Assembly: GCA_025618425.1 (NCBI GenBank)
Contig: CM046842.1
Location: 26,899,878-26,963,877, forward strand
Source: Heliocidaris tuberculata
Lineage: Eukaryota > Echinodermata > Echinoidea > Camarodonta > Echinometridae
Length of the DNA stretch: 64,000 bases
Reading direction: 5' to 3'
In this document: positions 58,751 through 64,000 of the stretch, piece after piece
Numbering within the stretch: the first letter of the stretch is position 1
How the letters are laid out: each line of letters starts with the position of its first letter
Made by a program: the position numbers and the translations under genes
Notes under the pieces: generated by a model
The model's input: only the letters and a program-made list of their open reading frames with translations
What the model was told of the DNA's origin: nothing
Databases searched by the model: none

Positions 58751-58990
58751 GCGCATATATATATATATACATATATTCATTCATACTTATATCTTCAATA
58801 GGTTCAGTAGGAAATTACAAAATGTCCCCTTTGAGAAGAGCATTTTTAATACTGCAATGTAATATTTATTATTATTTGTTTATTTTTTGTTTGAATGGGT
58901 AGCAAAGAGATTTTGTATATGACTGAAAACCACAACAGAAACAAACAAACAAATGAAAAAGAAGAGTCGATGTATATATTATTTCCACAG

Positions 58991-59167
58991 CCAATTGCAT
59001 TCGACCTGTAATACCACACTCCGATGCAACTTTACCAACTCCTGAACTCCTTGACGGCGAAGGCATGACTGTTACATGTGATGTCGGTTACTCCAATGGG
59101 GAAACACGGATCACAACATCGGTGTGCCATCGCGGGATCATGTTACCACCCATTCCCGGTTGCTATG
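58991..59167 (+). CDS. Sushi module exon 1
   Basis: From acceptor TTTCCACAG|CC to donor TATG|GTAAGA. Four cysteines in order: NCIRPVIPHS, TCDVGYSNG, SVCHRGIM, and PGCY at the end. The ANC start and GCY end fit the CCP pattern (C-x-P...C...C...C). Confidence 0.85.
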
Positions 59168-60874
59168 GTAAGAGAGGAATACTAAGCAAACATATTTGGC
59201 TTTATAAGTCTCATGTATACTATAATTATACAGTACGTTTAAACTATTAAAAAAAAAGCATCAAGAACAAAAACAACGATGATAAATGGCATTCGAAATG
59301 TACCTTACGAATGATTTAACCTTGAGTGCAAATTAACAAAAGGATATGCACTGTCCATTACAAAAAGCTTTGTACAATAACCCACTCCCTGTCTTGATTG
59401 GCTATCTGATAATCCCTTAATCACCTGCATGCATGTACTAATCTTATAGTGGAAATTGTTGACTTATAATAAAGATGTCGGCAAAACTACCCCTTGAGAA
59501 AAATACTGCGGCATGGGGATGCCATTTAAGTGGCATGTAAAGGCTAGCATGTCATTTAAATTTGTGATAATGCAATAGAAAATCTTCCTTTAAAGTTACA
59601 TTACAAAGTCAGTTACTCATTAATACTCAAAGATTTGAAGAAAAAAAATCTCAATCAACTCAATATAATTTAATTCACAAATATTGCATAAATATTTTAT
59701 TTTTCAGCTAACTGCGTACCCCGAATCATACCATATTCCGATCATTCCACCCAGCAACCGGATGTCCTCAACAGCCAAAGCACAACAATCACTTGTTGGA
59801 AGAACCATTTAATGGGACCTACATATCAGAGTATCACACTCAAGTGTGACAATGGCGAATTGCATGACGGGACAGTTAAATGCTATGGTTAAGATTTATG
59901 GAAAATTGATTTTCTTCTTCAAGAACTATTATCATGTAGAAAGCAGAAATGCTATCGTAGCAGTACTGCACTTTAAAAAGCTATACTGAAAAAGTAAAAT
60001 AAACAAAAACAACGTAGGTACCCTCCTGACGCTTTTTAACATATCACAAGCTGTAATTATTTGATATCATTTAATCATTCAAAAACCAAAGTATTGCAGA
60101 ACTTTCTTACCCACATTTAGAATGGTTATTTACTTTACCAGATAGATTTTGACCTTCGTTCAGATGTAATGATTATTCGTAATGTTACTCATGGCAACAT
60201 AATTATGCGCATTGGCAATGCGCGGTACGTCTTTTGACGCCAGTGTGTATCTAAGCAGTTCAAAATAATTTGAATTATTTCAGTTTTTCAAGACATTCAT
60301 AACTGACTTTCTATCTTCTATGTGTCTAACAGGTGAAGAGTTTCATTCAAAAAGGGACCAAATCCACTTTTAGCGTTTTCGAGTAAATCAAGTATTTCAT
60401 TTTAACTTACCACTTTTTCTTGTAAATCTTTTTCATTATTATTACTTTAGGGTCTACACAATTAAGGCCATTATCTTAGACCATTTTAATTATGTTTTAA
60501 AAAATCCAGCAGAACATTTCGATTTTAGAGAAAATTTGGGTAATTTGACTGTTAATGGATTTAGTGCCTTTTGGAATGAAACTGCAGTCGATCTTCTTTT
60601 TCAAGTGTTTAAAACAATCTTACCCTGTTAGATTTCATAGAAAATGTTCTTTTTTGAAAACATCAAATTAATTTCCCCCCTTTTTTAAATCCAAAACCAG
60701 CAAATTGTCCAACCGTAAGGGATCCGCTTCACGGCAGGATTATTAAGGGAACCAGTCCCTTTTTTCACAAGGAGGTGGTCGACTTTGAGTGTTTTACAAA
60801 TTTCACTCTAATCGGTGAACATGAGATCACCTGTTATGATGGATCTTGGAACAGTGATCCACCGAAATGTAAAG
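58991..60874 (+). CDS. Sushi (CCP) domain protein, three consecutive exons (partial gene)
   Basis: Three plus-strand exons each encode one complement-control-protein module of about 58-60 residues with the conserved cysteines, all in phase 1-1. Such proteins mediate complement regulation, adhesion or lectin-type recognition outside the cell (known for the family). No start, stop, signal peptide or transmembrane exon is visible, so the gene extends beyond the exons found. Symmetric phases allow exon duplication and shuffling, which is typical for these genes. I cannot name the gene: many sea urchin and other invertebrate proteins have long sushi arrays. Confidence 0.85.
59708..59887 (+). CDS. 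Sushi module exon 2
   Basis: From acceptor TTTTTCAG|CT to donor TATG|GTTAAG, a weaker donor with T at +3. It encodes ANCVPRIIPYSDHSTQ, TITCWKN, ITLKCDN and GTVKCY. The start resembles exon 1 (NC-x-x-R-x-IP-x-SD), suggesting duplication. The module lacks the usual Trp near the last Cys. Confidence 0.82.
60701..60874 (+). CDS. Sushi module exon 3
   Basis: From acceptor AAAACCAG|CA to donor AAAG|GTAGGC. It encodes ANCPTVRDPLHGRI, VDFECFTNFTLIGE, EITCYDGSWNSDPPKC, a canonical CCP with the W-x-x-x-PP-x-C ending. N-glycosylation sites NFT are present. The run-on frame past the donor is intron. Confidence 0.9.
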
Positions 60875-61744
60875 GTAGGCTAGTGGAAATGTCGGAGAGA
60901 CAGGAATTAAAAGAAAGAAAGAAACCAAGAATTAATTGGAAAAAAAAAAAAGGGAAAAAGCAGTAGTAGTATTAGAAAAAAAGCACGTTTTGCCTCCTTC
61001 ATATCCTTTATTATCTGTTCTCCAGAATCGTCCAAAGGCCAAAGACTGACTTTTCTGTTTCATTTGCCACAAAGGATTATCCACCCGGACACAAAATTCA
61101 TGACCCTCTTTTTTTGAAGTCTACTTTCTCCCATTGTTCGTACCGTTCGAGCACCTTCTGGCCTTTGTATCACACGATCTTGCACCCCTATTACGTGAAG
61201 GGACAAGCAAATTAGTAGTGAATGTGAATAAGCCCCTAAAAACACACCTCAGCAATATAATTATATATACTATATAATGTGAGTCCATATAAAGGAGATC
61301 TATATTAAAGCCCCAATATCTTAAAAACCAAGTAAAATCGCTGAACTGAATTATAATGGTATGATACTTGATAATATCCTCTCTAATATGATAGGCTGCT
61401 GACCAAAATGCGATCATGTATGACTGAGCATTGGCCATTTAAAGTTTAGGCTGTATGGTATTCAAAAGTTACTTTCAATTTTGTGAGTGCATTCGACTGG
61501 AATGGAGATCAACAATTAAGCAACCTTGAGTTCGGTTGACCATCCATTTCACTCACTGTGACATAAATCAGGAAAAAAAAAAGTTAACTGTTCAGCTGTC
61601 CAATGTCGGATTTTATTGATTAAAGTGCCAAATTAAAGGAAACATGGTAGGCTAGCATATGAGTATCCTTTATTAAAGCTGTATGTACTTATAGCAAAGA
61701 TATTTAGGGTTGAATCTGGTTTTCTTTTATATTGGCTTATATAT

Positions 61745-62006
61745 ATATATAATTGTGACAAATGAAAATGAGAGAATAATGGTTGCTCAGCTTAAATCAA
61801 AGTTCCCCAGAGCTGTCCTTCCTTTTTGAATTTTTGCAAAGGTTGAAAAAATGTCTCCGCCGGGAATCGAACCCGGGTCGTTGGCTCAGAACGCCATTGC
61901 CTTAACCACTAGACCACGGAGACGGGCCAGTGATTTCGGCGACACCAGATTCAATTGACCGACAGATTGACAAATCTTCAACCTTATTAATTAATTCCTT
62001 TGTCGG
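61745..62006 (-). mobile_element. Repeat carrying a tRNA-Arg-like gene (copy 2)
   Basis: Inverse of 58384-58650, about 90% identical by eye. It abuts (TA)n at 62012-62066. Confidence 0.85.
61853..61923 (-). tRNA. tRNA-Arg-like cloverleaf, copy 2
   Basis: The same 71-nt module as copy 1 with an intact acceptor stem, A box and B box. The anticodon stem has one extra mismatch and the loop is GTTCTGA (TCT retained). It is more likely a pseudogene. Confidence 0.4.
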
Positions 62007-62011
62007 GGCTG

Positions 62012-62066
<55 letters not shown>
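62012..62066. repeat. (TA)n microsatellite
   Basis: A pure TA run next to the copy 2 repeat. A (CA)n run occurs at 62661-62690 and another (AT)n run of about 70 bases at 63604-63673. Confidence 0.95.
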
Positions 62067-62081
<15 letters not shown>

Positions 62082-62447
62082 TCCTCGAACACAACGCTGG
62101 TGGTTTCTCATAGTTGCTTATGATTTTTATGTCATTTCCTTATACATTTTAAGACAAATTGTAAGACCCTAACCCTAACCCCATACCATGTATACTTTTG
62201 ATGAGATAAAGCCCGGAGTAGTAAATGTGGGTTCACAGAAAACAGAACTTGTTGCTTACACATATGCCCACCTTGTGTATAAATTATAAACCTGAATTCC
62301 CCCTGGAAGTGCCTAAAATGAATGAGTGAAAACTAGTATGAATGTAAGAATGGCCCAAGTCCAGGACTTGGGTCATTTTTACATTCATATCATAGCGCCC
62401 TCTCTCATCACTCCTTGTCTAAGCTTGCTTACTCCCAAACTTCAAAG

Positions 62448-62579
62448 ATGGCTGGCATACATAATGGACATGACTTGTTGGACAGTGGTGAGGAGATAAG
62501 TGGTAAAAAACACAGAAATGAATCAGAATGGAAGCAGAATCAGAGGAAAAGGCTTAGAGAGTTGGGTCAGGGTGTCTAG
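62448..62579 (+). CDS. Short transposon-like ORF fragment
   Basis: A 43-codon frame from an ATG ends at a TAG. It contains KKHRNESEWKQNQRKRLREL. Motifs of the type RN-x-x-x-WK-x-N-x-RK-x-x-R occur near the start of many repeated uncharacterised invertebrate proteins, some likely transposon-derived; this is recollection, not a search. The frame stops where those proteins usually continue, so it may be a first exon (a GT follows CAGG) or a relic. No known function. Confidence 0.35.
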   Translation: MAGIHNGHDLLDSGEEISGKKHRNESEWKQNQRKRLRELGQGV

Positions 62580-63155
62580 AAAGAAACAGAAAGAAATGTG
62601 TTATGCATGCACAGTGCTTGGTTTTGCAAGTTTTTGAACTGTTGGCATGCGACCTCATTTAACACACGCACACACACACACACACACGCACACGCTATCC
62701 CATAAATTAACATGGTAGTTGATGAGGGACATTGTGTCATAGCATGCAACCACAGATTTGTAAGCAATACTGATTAAAAGCTGAAAAACATAACACAACT
62801 CTTTAATGCATTTTTTCTGTAATACCTATTACATGTAATACTACAGGTCTGAGGAGCCTACTCTGTATATGATTCAAAGAAAGGCCCAAGTCCATATGAT
62901 TCAAAGAACGGCCCAAGTCCATCAAACAAAAGGACCCCCCCCCCCCCACAAGTAACGAGAACTTTATTTATGATAACAATGTACACATAAACTTGTATTT
63001 ACGATGTTGTCTTACCATCATAGTCAAATATAATTTTATTGGACAAATAAAAAAAAATATTAAGTTTTTTTTAGTTTACTCGAAATGACCTGCCATGGAC
63101 TTGGGCCGTTTTTATATTCAGATACTCATATGTTTACTTTGATTATATCCCAGAT

Positions 63156-63350
63156 CTAGAGATACTCATCTTTAACCTTCTTGAATTCAAAGATAATGTG
63201 ATCGACAGCAATAAATGGGAGAAAGGGACCATTGAATGTCTGGCAGAATGACTCACCCCTGCCAGATCTATCCATCGTGCGCAAAAGCACATATAAGTGA
63301 TTGAAACATGTTTTCCCAATGGCGGGAGCACTCACACTAATCTTATGCAA
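63156..63350 (-). other. Unassigned open frame, possibly part of the same relic
   Basis: A 64-codon minus-strand frame shows a plausible amino acid mix (for example ICV-free SGRGESFCQTFNGPF and FEFKKVKDEYL) but no family that I recognise. It may be an exon or a relic opposite the 62.4-kb ORF. Confidence 0.2.
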
Positions 63351-63601
63351 GGTTATTGAACTACGATATAAAAAAAACTTGGAGTAATTTTACTTAAAAT
63401 ATTCACTTCCTTAAGTCAGAATACAAAAAGTGGATCAATTAAGATACTGCAGACATGATAGTGGAGGGTTCGAAAGAGGAATGTTATTGTAGGCCTACAT
63501 CCTCGCTACGTTTATAACTCATCTTAATTCATAGTAACATTTACTGTCATCCAATATCTACGTTTATAACTCATCTTGATTCATAGTAACATTAACTGTC
63601 A

Positions 63602-63675
<74 letters not shown>

Positions 63676-64000
63676 TTCATATTCCGAAGCATTCAATTTC
63701 ACGCATTTCCCGCTTGCAGCACTGAATAGGCTTTCAAATTCAAAATCCGGTCGTTCAGTTTCACTATCTAAGCAATCAATTGTTCATTTGCGTCATTCAA
63801 ATATAAAATAGGAGCATGCATTTTGAGCAATGAGCATTCAAATTCATTTCAAGCCGGCGACGGAATCTCGGTGGTCATTCATATTCGTGAAAAGGCAACC
63901 ATGTTTTAAATAAGTGCATTCAATTTATAAGAATTATTGCATTTAGTTAGCTTGAGGTCAGTGTGGGTCTTTTTCACTTAGTTTTGAATAAATTGGGCTT

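Overview
The window looks like genomic DNA of a marine invertebrate deuterostome, most likely an echinoderm and perhaps a sea urchin. The basis is intron-rich genes with short exons and GT-AG borders, AT-rich sequence, many dispersed inverted-repeat elements, CR1/Jockey-type LINEs, tRNA-derived SINEs, and about thirty poly(G)/poly(C) tracts of ten or more bases. The species assignment is inference. There is no bacterial, viral or organellar gene set. Most long open frames here are microsatellite translations and not genes.

Layout. (1) 1-6.2 kb: no gene I can support. (2) 6208-6447, minus strand: a probable first coding exon of an unrecognised gene. (3) 9-14.6 kb: a decayed LINE 3' end, a TTAA-flanked element split by a palindromic insertion, a 193-bp tandem duplication, and about 2 kb of AAT-rich low-complexity DNA. 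(4) 15.7-29.2 kb, minus strand: a gene for a secreted cysteine-rich, Kazal-like protein with four well-supported exons and a doubtful fifth. Its introns hold a nearly full-length LINE (about 21.3-25.1 kb), a tRNA-derived SINE, tandem repeats and inverted-repeat elements. (5) 29.9-31.4 kb: a pyrimidine-rich unit of about 150 bp in several copies, one inverted. (6) 33.9-46.9 kb, minus strand: ten consecutive exons of CNOT11, the CCR4-NOT complex subunit 11, complete at the 3' end and lacking only the start exon. (7) 47.7-52.5 kb: a large imperfect palindrome with a 5'-truncated LINE in its right arm. (8) 52.6-58 kb: purine-rich arrays, a 120-150-bp minisatellite, a GC-rich inverted-repeat element and simple repeats. 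(9) 59-60.9 kb, plus strand: three consecutive sushi (CCP) exons of a complement-like or adhesion-type gene, flanked by two inverted copies of a repeat carrying a tRNA-Arg-like cloverleaf. (10) 61-64 kb: repeats and a small transposon-like ORF.

The most unusual signals are at CNOT11. At least four of its exons have degenerate local tandem copies of themselves next to them. Three of the nearest copies are offset by 162, 172 and 179 bp; the last exon sits at the end of an array of about seven decayed copies that includes the stop-codon region. Second, the 47.7-52.5 kb palindrome carries different insertions in its two arms, so each arm preserves the empty site of an insertion in the other. Third, about seven unrelated inverted-repeat families share the ends TTAAAGG...CCTTTAA, suggesting one TTAA-targeting transposase system mobilising them. 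All exon calls are by eye from reading frame, splice sites and remembered family sequences; no alignment was run.
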